DNA of 64,000 nt from positions 192,552,604 through 192,616,603 of the forward strand of contig NC_092520.1 of the NCBI RefSeq assembly GCF_037038585.1, given 5' to 3'. Positions 11,259-23,700 of the stretch are shown piece by piece. The notes beneath the pieces are model-generated. The model made no database searches, was not told where the DNA came from, and was given only the letters and a program-made list of their open reading frames with translations. Source of the stretch: Patagioenas fasciata (Eukaryota > Chordata > Aves > Columbiformes > Columbidae). Positions within the stretch are counted from its first letter, which is position 1, and each line of letters starts with the position of its first letter. The translations under genes were made by a program, and so were the position numbers.

Positions 11259-11800
11259 TGTTGTGGGTTAATCCCAGTAGGAAGCTAAGCACCACCCAGT
11301 TGCTCACTTACCATCCCATGTCCCACACCACTGTGGAGATGAGGAAGAGAATCAGAAGTGTACAAGTAAGAAAACTCATGAGTTGAGATAAAGACAACTC
11401 AATCAGTAAGCAAAAGCTGTGAATGCAAGCAAAGCAAAGCAAGGGATTCATTCACTGCTTCCCATGGGCAGGCAAGTGTTCAGTCATCTCCAAGACAGCA
11501 GGGCTCCATCACACATAATGGTTACTTGAGAAGACCAACACCATAACTCCAAATGTTCCCCCTTCCTCCCTCTTCTCCCAGCTTCTACTGCTGAGCATGA
11601 CATCATATGGTATGGAATATTATTTTGGTCTGTTGGGGTCAGGATGTCTCAGCTGTGCCCCTTCCAACTTCTTGTGCACTCCCAGCCTCCTCACTGGTGG
11701 GATGGTAGGAGGAGCTGAAAAGGTCTTTGCTCTGTGTAAGCACTGATCAACAGTAACTAAAACATCCCTGTGTATAAACACAGTTTTACTGATATAAAAA
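11259..11800 (-). mobile_element. Degraded endogenous-retrovirus LTR, solo
   Basis: About 540 bp matching, from memory, a common bird ERV LTR. The plus strand starts with 'tgttgtgggttaatccc' (a TG terminus) and then shows 'gctaagcaccacccagttgctcac', 'gataaagacaactcaatcag', 'caagcaaagcaaagcaaggg', 'gcagggctccatcac' and 'gagcatgacatcatatgg'. In the family the promoter and poly(A) signal read on the minus strand, so I assign minus. The TATA-like and poly(A) positions are mutated. The far end (about 11790-11810) is blurred. No internal gag/pol/env sequence flanks it, so it is a solo or broken LTR. The family name is not assigned. Confidence 0.75.
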
Positions 11801-14800
11801 ACCCAATTATTTGTGTAAGTTTCTTCTTAACAAATTTTAGCTATGCAAGTAATAGGCATATGACCTAAAGCTAGTTCATGAAGCAAGAAATGTACTTCCA
11901 CAGGATTATTCATCGTATTGATTTCAGAAACCTGTTTTAGAATGCGATGAATCCCTCTCTGGAGTTGCCTATTTCTGGTTTTTAAGAGTAGAAGAATCCT
12001 ATCATGTACTAAATATATAAGTATTGAAGGGCTCGAAGGGCTCGAATTATGTGACACATAACTCCAGTTACTCTACAAACAAAGTTACTCTAAAGATTGA
12101 TTCCAGTTGAGGCAAAGAGAAAGGATTATTGCAGTATTATATGTATGATCACATCTTTCTCAAGCCTGTCCTGGATGGTGCTCAGAGGGGAATGTGAATC
12201 CTTTCTAAAGACAGTTCCCCTCAGTGGGAGTGGTAGTCTCCCTCATAGCAGCAAAAATTTCTCAGTGAGCAGGTGTACTCCGCAACTTCCAGCCTGTCAG
12301 TGGTAGACCTCCCTCTGGTCCAGTCAGCTCAGCAACATGTGCTCAACACCAAACAATAGGCTGCCTTTTCTGCCTCCTTACTACCACCTCCCACAGACCA
12401 TATCACCTGCCATATGTTTTGGGCTCAGCTGCACTCAGTTATTTAAAATGCAACTTGTAACTGCAGTGGGATGCCTAAGGATCAGGCATGTATCAGTTCC
12501 AGTCCTAAGCACATTCAGTACTTGCACATACAGCAAATATTTTCAGAAAATCTGAGCTGTTTTTTTTTTTTTTTAATCACTATAAAGCTTACCTGGGCAA
12601 CTATATGGTAAATAGAAAATCAGGATATAAAGCCAATAAATATATGACAAATGGGGATAGGATAAATAGACGTTGGATTTTATTTGGAAGGGAACAAAGA
12701 TCATAAGCAGGGTGAGCCTGATAGGAGAAAAAAGTAAATGATGTAATTGGAATTGTAGGATGTTGCTGTTGAGCAGCCCTGCACAAGATCAGGGGAGTTT
12801 CCAGCAGACCAACAAATCTGCTGTTTGAATCTGATTTAACCCTTTGGCTCAGGCACTGGACTGTTCTCCCTGATATTGGCAAAGGAATGCTAAGAGTGGA
12901 TGAACCAGACTTTCCGATTTCCTAATAACTGGCATGTAACCGAAGAGGGACACAAGATGCATTTTCTGAAGAAATCACGCTGAGGTGCCTTTCCGGCATG
13001 TCATTGTTCTTTTACTGGGAGCTGTTTTACATTGTCATACAACTATTTATACTAATGTTGTTAATTCACATTTACATTGGTCTGAGGTAAAAATTTGATG
13101 CCAATGGAGTTTCTGTAGCAAAATATTCCCCTAAGGCTTTGCTCTTCACTGTCTCTTTCCTGCAGCCAGGTGCCCTACATAGAGTGAAGCTTTACATTGA
13201 AATGAGAAGACTGGGGAATAATCAAAATGTAAACTGAGATTTCACACTCACTGGCAATGTTTTTTATGATTACCATTCAATCTTAACTGTGACCTTGTCA
13301 TCACGAAAACCCAGCTAAGGATGACTTTACCTTGAATTTTCTCGTCTCATAAAAAAGACCCATCAGGGTCTGATAATTGGCACAGTGAGTTATGTTACAT
13401 CTTTCAAAGTTTGTGGTACAGGGATTCTTCCAAAATAAATGAGCATGCCCTTTGCACGCTTTCACATTCTAATGATTTCTACCTGTCAGAGTTAAAGTAG
13501 CCACACGAGGAATTAATTAGGCACATATGACACACATAGAGGTTGAATGGTGACAAAGTTCATAGGACTACTAATGAAAAGTCTTCTGAGTTTCTGAAGT
13601 GTCATCTTGATGCTAAACCAAACACAGTTGGCCATTTCGGTTAAGTGAGTGAATATATCTAGTTTCACCTATCCTTGTTTCTGTCTAATATCTCATTTTC
13701 TGTGATTGTGACTTCCTCAAGTTATTTTAATCTACTGTATCAGTGCTGTATCAATGCACGCTATGTCTAATTATTTCTCTTTTTTGTTTGTTTGTTTTTT
13801 TGTTTGTTTGTGTTTGGTTTTTGTTTTTTTGTTTTGAGGAAACATGATTTCAAAGCACAAAGAGAAAACATTGTACATGAGCTACACACTTTGGACAGTA
13901 GATGATTTATGAGGCTTGACAAAGCAATTTACAGATTTTCTATTTCTGCTTTCAGACTATGCTCTGTGTCTAGCAGGAACTCCTATTAATTACCACATGA
14001 AACAAAGTCACAGTTGTTGTGGTATAAAATACAGAAGACTATTTTAAAAACTACACATTTGATCATGTATTGTAATTTAATGAATTCAGAACTGGTGAAA
14101 GGAAATTTAATAATGATTTGTGCCGGCTTGTGGTATATAAACCAAAGCAAAATCCCATTTCTCAGATAAGTTAAAAAGAAGTGGACAATAAAGGGGAATA
14201 AAAATAAAACAGCCACAGCAAGTTAGTTGATTAAATATATCCTGGCAGTTTCAGGCATATTTAAAGCCAACTTCGGCAGATTACAGGCCTGGATTTGCTG
14301 TTTTCTGTTCTAATAAGAATGCAACATAATGTAAGAGCATCGCTTCACTGGAGTATTTACTACTGAGTACATAATTGATTTTATAATTATGCATCCCCAT
14401 TAAAATTCACAGAAATGTTGAAGACAATATAAAAAATCATCAACAAATTATAAGGTTTGAATTCTTCCAGTTATATGTGTACAACACTTTCACTACTGTT
14501 AAAAGGATTTAGGTACCTGCACTGAAGGATAAGCATAGCTGATTGGATTTTTCATTGTAATTTGCACTGTAATTTTTCCTAGTAGGGATTGTCTGAGGGA
14601 AAATGGCATTTATTATAATTTGCCAATTTTAATGGTTTTTAAAAAAATAGATGTCAAATTTCTGTGATAAAATATATGGTAATGGCTCCCAGAAACTTAA
14701 TTTCTCTCTTCTATTCACTCCATATGCAAAATTCAATATTGGAGCAGTGTGACAGATTATCTAACTCACAAGGTTCTTTCTGTACTCTTTGTATATACCT

Positions 14801-17768
14801 GTCTTGATACTTAGACATCTTCTCAACCTGGAATTCATCTGGTCACTAAAAGCCGCACTAGTTTCTCAGCAGAGGGACTTATTTTTCTATTACAATAAAA
14901 ATTACAAACCTAACTGTTGTAATCATAACATTCCATTAACAGTTAGATGTATATCTGTTATCTGAGTCACATTGTCTGTAACACTTAATAACTTCTTTTA
15001 AAATGTCTTTAAGTTTGTTACTTAATATTTTAGAAAGTCAGGATACTTGTCCAGGGGCTTAAGTACCACTTTAGAAAGCTCTGCTATTATAAAAATAGAA
15101 ATCTTGATCTTGATATCATTTACACCAGCTAGACCCATTTGATGGCAGCAATGGCTATGTTATGTCTTCTACTAGGAACTGGAAAATGTAAGCAAAGAGT
15201 TTTTTTAAGCAGATAATTTGCAGAAAAAGGTAAACTAAATCTTTCTCTCTTTTTGAAGCTGGCATAGCAGTGATATGTAATTTTGAAAGGGATTATTGAC
15301 TAGTGACAGAAAAGATATTTATCTGTTCTGTTATTGGTTGTGTCCATGCAACGAATAGGGATTAGATGCCACATTTCTCCATGATTTACAGAGGGATTAC
15401 TGTGCTCTAAAGTGCAGATTTGCTAAGTATAGAAAAGGCCACTTCTTGGGAGACATCTGTTAGTTTGAATATTACTCAATTTCTGTTTCCCACCAAGATC
15501 ATCATTGCAAATGTGGGAATGGGTAATTCATTGGCAGGAAATACTCTGCCTGAGTTATTATGTTGAACATATGGCTCCATTGTCTGTCACCACTTAGACC
15601 TGTTTCACTTTATTCTGTTGTTGAAATGTTGAAATGTTCCTTGATCAATCTGATCATCAGGGCTTTGATTCATGGGCTTCACAAGAATATTTTTACTATT
15701 AGGATCATTAATTCTATTTAAAGCAAGTGCAATGATTTTAAAAGAGTACATTATGCTTAGTACCACAAATTCTGTTTTTCTGCTATTTTCTTCTTATTAA
15801 TGTCTCTAATTAGTCTAGAGAGGTGTCTTTTGACACAAATATTTTAAAAGCTCCATTCACGCACTTTTTCCCTGCTCTGCCAATACTTGCCCATTTTTTC
15901 ATGCATCCACGGATTTATAGAACATCACCTAAACTTTTTTTTTTTTTTTTTTTTCCCACCAAGCTTCAAGGTAATTCATTCCAGAACTAGTTCTGTGAGG
16001 GTGGTCTGAAAAATAACTAAGTGTACAGAAGTGCCAAATTTTAGAGCATATTAGGAGTCATCCAGTGCTTTGAATACCTAATTCAGTGGTATTCAACAGT
16101 GAAGAGCTGAAGAGATGATGAGGTCAAAAAATAAAGGCACAGGGAACTACAGAACAATTGCAACATGTCACTCTGGCATGACCCAATGTACTCTTGTATT
16201 GATGTAACATTGCAGTGAAAACATTGCGAAGCAATATCAAGGCACCCAGCTGTGATTACTTTGTGGTTCTCCATGATTATTTGACAGTTTTTCTTATCTT
16301 CCTTTTCTTTCCTCTTACTCTGAATTTCTTAAAGAAGCCAGGTTATTTCATATTGTGTATCTCTTTCCCTCTTTTTTTTTTTTTTTTTAACATGGAGGAT
16401 TTTCAGTGACCTGGGTTTATTTGTTCATAACTTTATGAATGTGCAGGAGCATTAAGGCAACTGCACAGATCTTACTCTCTGGGTATTTTCTGATCACAGA
16501 GAATAGGAAAAGAGCTTTATAAAGTCTTACTGACCATACAGGAGTTATAGGCAGGGATCAAAACTACATGTCCTTGTAGTCCAGAAGGATATCACTAATT
16601 CAGCCCTTTTTGAGCCTTGATATTATAACTATAATTATAAGGAAATATGTTGGCTTTTTAAAAAAGACAATCTTCAAGCTTTTAGTGTTTCAAATTTCAG
16701 CCCTAATGCAAGATGTGAGAGGTACAGATTCAGCACAGCATATGGCTTTAGAGTTGTTATTACAGATTTAGAACATGCAGCCATTTTCTGTCCTGTGAAA
16801 TTACTTCCTATGAAATATAGTCTTCAATTTGCATTTTATTCTGCTACCCTCTATTATTTGATCCTCCATTTATATTTTAACTCCCGCAGTACTCAGTACA
16901 GGGTAATGCCAGCTGTTGAGTCAGCAACATGAATGCACCTCAGACACTATGATTACTGAGTTTTATCTTCTAGCCTCTGAAGATGCAGCCACCTGCTTTG
17001 TTGCAGAGAAAAATGACTCATATTGCACATAGACAGATATCTGAATACTCCAGTGAATTTTAGATGATGTCCAGTGTGAATTTAAAAAGGAAATACAACG
17101 AAGTATTCCACAGGAGGTATAAAAATAGCTAAAGGTAAATTGGGTAGATTTATTCTTGATGAATGTGCAAAATAAAGTGAGAGGAGAACTTTACTCTCCA
17201 TGCTCATTCTTTTCACATGGTAGCCCAAAACATTCTGAAAACAAGGACAGGAGAATATTTCTGGAATAAGTGGTCTCTGAGTATACTGGATATGTTTCTA
17301 ACACGTAGGTATTAGTGCTTCTCAAAGGTCATGAGTAAGATATATTCATTTTTGAGCTAGGAAGACTGTGGTTTGGATTCTAGTAGATTAGATGCTGCAA
17401 ATGAAACTCTGTAAGTAGTAAAACAGATTACATGTCTGTTGTAAAATGGTGAGTATAGGGGGGTTGTAGAAAACTGGCAGAATGACATTTTTCAGAGCCA
17501 TTCAGTTCAATAAATGTTCCATTCCTGTTAGAAGCCAGAGAAACTACAAAGTGAGGCTGAAATTCATCTGATGTGAAATTCAAAGAGCTGACTTGAATTG
17601 CTTAACTGGTCATCTATGGTTCCTTTTACTGTAAACACAGAGGAATTGGAACATCTAATTCATGTCAGTATAAATACCTAAAATAGGTTAGATTAATTGC
17701 ACCCTAATAAGCACTAATTCCTCTTTTCTTTTTTCTATTAAAGAAACCTATCTCATTAGCTATGTTCT
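11801..17768. other. AT-rich stretch without genes
   Basis: No gene or classifiable repeat was recognised. Simple tracts: T tract about 12561-12576, a TTTG-rich run about 13780-13835, T tracts about 15938-15955 and 16371-16389. Open frames (11827-12057, 12097-12306, 12337-12555, 12601-12882, 13986-14216, 16083-16409) are short and domainless. The segments about 13210-13620 and 14230-14450 have a mixed, motif-rich texture that could reflect conserved non-coding DNA; this is untested. Confidence 0.5.
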
Positions 17769-17870
17769 GGATTTATACATCAGAAATGTAAAAAGCTAAG
17801 CTAGATACATATTTTCTTCGGATTTATATATCAGAAATGTAAAGTTGAGTTAGATAAATATTTTCTTTGG
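17769..17870. repeat. Local tandem duplication, 51 bp unit
   Basis: Two adjacent copies, 17769-17819 and 17820-17870, start with 'ggatttata' and share 'atcagaaatgtaaa' and the 'tattttctt' end. They differ by several substitutions and small length changes, so the duplication is not recent. Confidence 0.9.
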
Positions 17871-20587
17871 TGCACAACTATTCCATGAACCTTTGAAAAA
17901 TTTTAGATGTTTTTATACCTATTATAATCTGTTAAATTGGAACTTGGAAGATTTCAGCCTTTACACCTGTACATTTTTTCTGAACTGTGTTAGAAACAAT
18001 CATACATATTAATAATAGGTGGGGCAAATATTCCACAGATATATTATTTACCATGAACAGTGAATTCACAAAGCATTTCTGAATGTTACAGGCAAACAAG
18101 TAAATGAACAAAGTATTATTAATGCTAATGGTAACAGAAGAAAAATTTCTGTTTTAACAATTCCTACTGAGCCTTCAGTAAAAGTAAATCCGATTAAATA
18201 CTGCATTCTTTAAATAATTTGTTGAGAAGCAGAAAGTGATGAGAAAATATTACCTGTTTTTCTCCTCTGTCCTTCCTTTGACCTGCTGTCACTTCTTAGT
18301 TACTTACTTAATATTTCTGGAATAACAGAATAAGGGGAACAGCAGTTCATAGGAAACTCACATGGAGGTAGTGAAAACAATATAGCACTGATCCTTTTTT
18401 TCCATAGAAATTAAAATATTTCTCTGTGTCTCTGACAGTAATATTCCTAAAGAACGTAACGTTTTTTTCTTTACTGATGAATGGTTGCTGCTGGTACTAA
18501 CTTTTAGAATAATTTGAAAGGAAAATGCATGGGTCTATGAAATTCCAGCAAAGAACATCTCATTTATGTGGTTTGGAGTTCAGTTTGGGATAAGCTTCCA
18601 GGGGAGGTGGCTGAGACTAAGACATGTGTTCTAACTATTGAAAAGAGGCATCAAAATTTCCTTACTGTATGTTTTTAAAAGCACAGTTTCTCTTTATTTT
18701 GCTGTTTTTTATGATCTTGCACTTCTAAGTTAATTTTTATGTGGTCCTGCAATACCTCCAATCATTATTTTCAACTTACTAATGATGACTTCCAAGTTCT
18801 ACCTCTTCTGCCTCTAAAGCAGAAGTCACCGTGGCTGTGATGCCTATAAAGAGCAATTGACATGAGAACCTCATATGAAAAAAATATTCCTATTTAAATG
18901 TCCTTATTCAACATCATTCATGAACTGTGTGTCAATGAGTTTTCTTGAAAGGAAGGAATTGTTTCTCTCAGCAAGCAGCATGAAACACTGGCCTGTGAAT
19001 ACTTGCATGCACCGCTTGCATTCAAATTTCAGATGTATAATGCTTACATCAATAGATTTTTTAAATGGACCTAGATATTTTTTCCTTATATATAGAAAAG
19101 TGTGACTAGATGGAAGAATATATTACACCTTTATCTTCTGATGACATATTTAGACAATCTATTACAATATAATGTTAGACACTAAACATCTGTAGTCATT
19201 CCCTCCAACACAAAAATCAGGAGGAAGAAATTTCTATTTCCAAAGTGAACACTCCACTATATTTAAAAGCTTTGATTTCTGTTTCATAGAGAAAATGACA
19301 ACTCTATGGGTTATTACCTGAAGTCCAGTAGAAGGTTTTGGATTTTGACTCTCATTCTTACCTAGTAAGTTAAGGCACAGGGCTCCAGCAAAGCAATGTA
19401 ATTTCAGTCTTCCTTTGCTCTTGCCCTGGGTTTTTCCTATCAGGTGGCTCGTGTGTATCCAATGTGATGTTAAAAGTGCTGCTCTGAGACTTCCAGGTGT
19501 CCTCTTGTTCCAACTAAGAGGAACTTTGGTACTTACCTTATAATTCCAAATTCCCCTTCAGAGCTCAAGTGGCTGGTTTATAGAGGCTTCTGTGTTTATT
19601 TTGGCCATGTTGAAGTCTCCTTGTGAATACGTGTGGTGCTGGCATAAGGTCACTTTATATAAATTGCGTATCATTATCCTAACACATGGCTTTTGAGATA
19701 ATTTGTGATCACAAGAGCTGATGGAATCTTTTCTCATAAATCTCATTAATCCATACATCACTGTCTGCAAGACTGGATGAGTCACTTGCAGTGACATTCA
19801 CACTTACAGTGATGATTCAATGGTTCAGCTGGAATAGCCTCATATTGACATAAAACTGGCTAATTCTGAGACTTATTTGCAGATTTTCCCACAAACTATA
19901 TTTTCCATTGAATCTGAACTTTGCATATTGAATGTCGCATCGTAATATATGAATGAGAATACACATTCATTGAAACATTCTTATTAAATGAAAAAGCCAT
20001 TAAGGTTAGGACAAATATTTGTAGGAAGTGTACATGTACTTTTGTAGTTGTGTTGTACACCTTTTGTATAATAAGCTAGTGATGAAAACAGTCATGTGAG
20101 AAGTAGATCATCTTTAAAATTTTTGAACCCACATCCTAAAATACGTGTTCCTAAGAATAAAGTTTTCACCCTTCTGGTGGCGGTAGGCTGCTGAGTATCC
20201 TGGGAAATATGAAGTAAGAATGAAAGCCAGCAACTTCACCCTACTGATTAGGATATTTAGTTGGTACTCGTGCTGTTTATAGTGATGATTTCCTATTAAA
20301 GAATTCCTTATGCAGTTATGTTGCACACATCCCATCCCTTCAAATACTTCACGTTTATACATTTTTCACCAAGGTTTTGACAATGACTTAGTGACTTCGA
20401 AAATAAAGTCTGGATCTTGGGTAGAAGCCCTATTAGTGATCTACAACTTCCAGAGCTGCAGAACAAGGAAAGACAGAACCAAATACTTCTTAGAAGTTTA
20501 CAGGGGAAAGATGAGAGGCAACGGTCACAAGCTGAAACATGGAAACTGTTTTTTCCATGAATCTGGTCAAAGATAGGAAAAGAGTCC
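17871..20587. other. AT-rich stretch without genes
   Basis: No gene or classifiable repeat was recognised. Short open frames at 18875-19105, 19558-19797, 20114-20362 and 20310-20576 overlap or lack domains and are not called. Confidence 0.5.
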
Positions 20588-20715
20588 TAGAGATGTCGAG
20601 GAATCTTAATCCTTGAAGGTACTTTAATATTAACTGGACAAGACCCTGAGCAACCTGCTATAGCCCCTGCTTTGAACAGGAAATCTAGAGATTGCAGAGA
20701 CAACCATGCCTTATC
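20588..20715 (+). mobile_element. CR1 3' remnant, divergent
   Basis: The plus strand contains 'ctggacaagaccctgagc' and 'aacctgctatagcccctgc', followed by 'tttgaacaggaaatctag'. This is the block just before the CR1 3' terminus in several subfamilies. It is preceded by a decayed 'gatgtcgaggaatctt...ccttgaaggtac' piece. The octamer tail is not visible. Old copy with approximate limits. Confidence 0.75.
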
Positions 20716-23700
20716 TTTGTGAAAATTGCCTTCCTTGCTTGCTCAACATTTAGCTCCAGGACTCTTTTGTTCCAGTGGTCCAGATATGACATTTCAGGCT
20801 CACAGGGCACCCACAGGGGTTGTTGATGAAGTTATCCTTACATACATAGGATCTTTGGGATATAATGCCTTGTGTTTGAGTTGTTCGCAAGAAATAATTC
20901 AATATACAAAGAATATGTTAATTTGTTACTATTTTGAAAAAAAAATAAAAGAAAAAAATTATCTTTCTACTTCGTTGCGTATCCATTCTCAGAAGGTGTC
21001 TAGTGTTTCCTATCATTACAAATCTAAGCTTCCCAAATAGACGACAGTGTACACTGGGGAAGACTTAGAACAATAGAGGTAGATATTGCTTTCCCTATTT
21101 TCCATAGCAATTATAGCAATTTAAATAAAATTTACATAATTTTATTTTAAGATTATTAATAAGTATGACCAACAATAATGGTTCTACAATTACCACATGT
21201 AAGTGAGTTTGTAAGGGCAGCTCAGAGAGAAAACAAGCTATTAAAGGTCAATCTCAAATTTATTTTACAAAGAATAAATGGTTAGTTTACAGTACTTCAA
21301 GGGTTTCACATAGTGCTGTTAGAGAGAAATCTGTTGCGTAGATTTATATAATAAAAAGAAGTACCTCTAGGAGCCATCATAGAAAAGACCCAACCAACAG
21401 AAAAGAGAGACTTGAGCTCTTTTTGGAAATCTTTGGAAGCCCCAGTCTCTTGTCATGCATATTATAGAAATTTAGACACTTCCCTTGGCAGGATCAAATG
21501 TCCATTTCTGTATGTCAAATTTAGATGACTACAATGAAGAAGTCTACATCTGAGCTAAATTTCAAGATCTTCTTAATGGTCAATAGAAAGTATTAGGGAA
21601 CTCAACTGAATTCCTACAATCTACATTTAAAATAAGATAAAACATGGTCTGCATACGACCATTTCAAATGCTTCTAACTCTCCAATTGCTATACAAGGGT
21701 GCTATATGACTACCTTAGGCATAAACATCCACATTACACTCATCTTGAAGATAAGTAAGAACCATCCCTAAGAGCCCACCATAGGTATCAAAAAATGATA
21801 TATCTTGTCTTACTTAGATTGAACATCACCATTGACAATGTTAATAAAAGCAACAGCAGGTTTTTTTTGTTGTTTTTTTTTTTTTTATGAAGACTTTAGC
21901 CAAGTTTTTCCTTTAAGATTTTTGTTATCTATGAAATCATTTACTGAATACAATAAAGGTAATTAATGTTTCTGAACAAATTAAAAATCTCTGTTGTGGT
22001 GACTAGGGAATTCCAATTTCCTCATGCAAACTCATCTACATTTTGGTAACATCTGTTACCTAACCAATAACTGCTAAACACACTTTCTAAAAAATTTTGC
22101 TGTGATGAGTAAATGTAAGTAGATAGATTCTGGCCTACATAATTTGTCATGTCCATGAAATTCAGCCATAATATCTAGCAGACACGTCCTGACACAAGAA
22201 AATCTATAGTCATGATACCAAAGGCTGAGTGAACACCAATTCCTGTAATTCAGATTATTCTCACTGATTTCTAGTTATATCTTGAAAGAAACCTCTCAAA
22301 CCTATAGAAAGCTCCAATGTAAATAACAGTATACCTTTACTGAATAACTTTTAGTGTGGTTGAGAACAACCTACCACCATATTCTGGGGACTTTTGCCAT
22401 ATAGTGATGCTGTTGCATTGAAAGGTCTACTTAGTTAAGTATCTTGAGGTATATTTCTATAGCCTTCAATGCACATGCTGTTCATGGAAGAAACACTCAT
22501 GGAGTTCAGAAATAAGGAGGAAAACAGCTGTTGCACTTCTGGTAGAACAGACAAACTCAGGTCCCTGTATTAAAAAAAAAAAAAAATTAGTTTCAGTTCA
22601 AATGTTAACATGACATTGTTTCTGCTAAGATGTGCAAAGCTGACCTGATCAGCTCTGCTGTTTTCTAATATTATTGCTCTGAAGAATGAAGGCCATAGTA
22701 ATAAAAATGTTATCAAGCCTTGCAGTAATAGAGTTATTCTTTTTAAAGTGAAGAAGGTTGGGGTTAATCACATCATTTTTTCATATGCTTGATTTAAGGA
22801 AGACATGTTAAAGTACCTTCCCAAATGAAGATGATAGACAAAAGTGATCTAAAGGGAGCTTTGTTACCTTGTTATTTTACTCTGTGGTTTTTGGTTGGTT
22901 GGTTAGTTGGTATGGTTTGGTTGTTGTTCTTTTTATTTTGTTTCCTGTGCTAGATTTTTGTGGAAGCCACATTAATACAGTATTTTAGTGTAATAGGAGT
23001 TTAAAATATTTGACTAAGACTGTCTTTCATTTAATTATTAATGGTTTTTTAAAGTAGTTTCCAAAAAGTTAAAATCACCCTTTCAATGTAAATTACATCA
23101 TTTCATTAGAATGATGTTTTTACTTCATGATTTATTTTCCCTCTATTGAACAAATAGGAATTGCATAGCAAAAACTCTTCTTTACTGACAAACTAAAAAT
23201 TTGTCTGCAAAAAAAATGCTGAGTAGATATAAATGCATCATTTTAATCAGTCATAAATCACAGTATTCAGTGACAAAAACTTTTAGAGAGACAAAACTTT
23301 AATTGCATGTGTATAATACCTTTTATTCTGATAAATTTTGGGAAGCAGGAGATGTATCAATTATTGACTATTGTAAATGTAATCCAATGCAATAGAGGAA
23401 AGCATCATTATCTGTACTGTGCATCAGTTAACTGAGACAGAAAACTAGTATTAGCAAAGATATACAGCTGCGGACCCAAATAAACCACACGTGTGGTTAT
23501 ATTTGAGATTAAGGTACTCTTTTTAGGTGTCTTCAAGTAAAAGTCCTATTATGAGTTAGATATTGAGCTTCTATTATAGTCACTGGAAATAGAGTTAATT
23601 AGAGATTGGTACCTTAATTGGTTTGCTTGAATGTAAGCATCTAATGACCTTTGAGACGCCCTAAGATTTCCAAGAGTTCAGCAACGGTGGAATGGCACAT

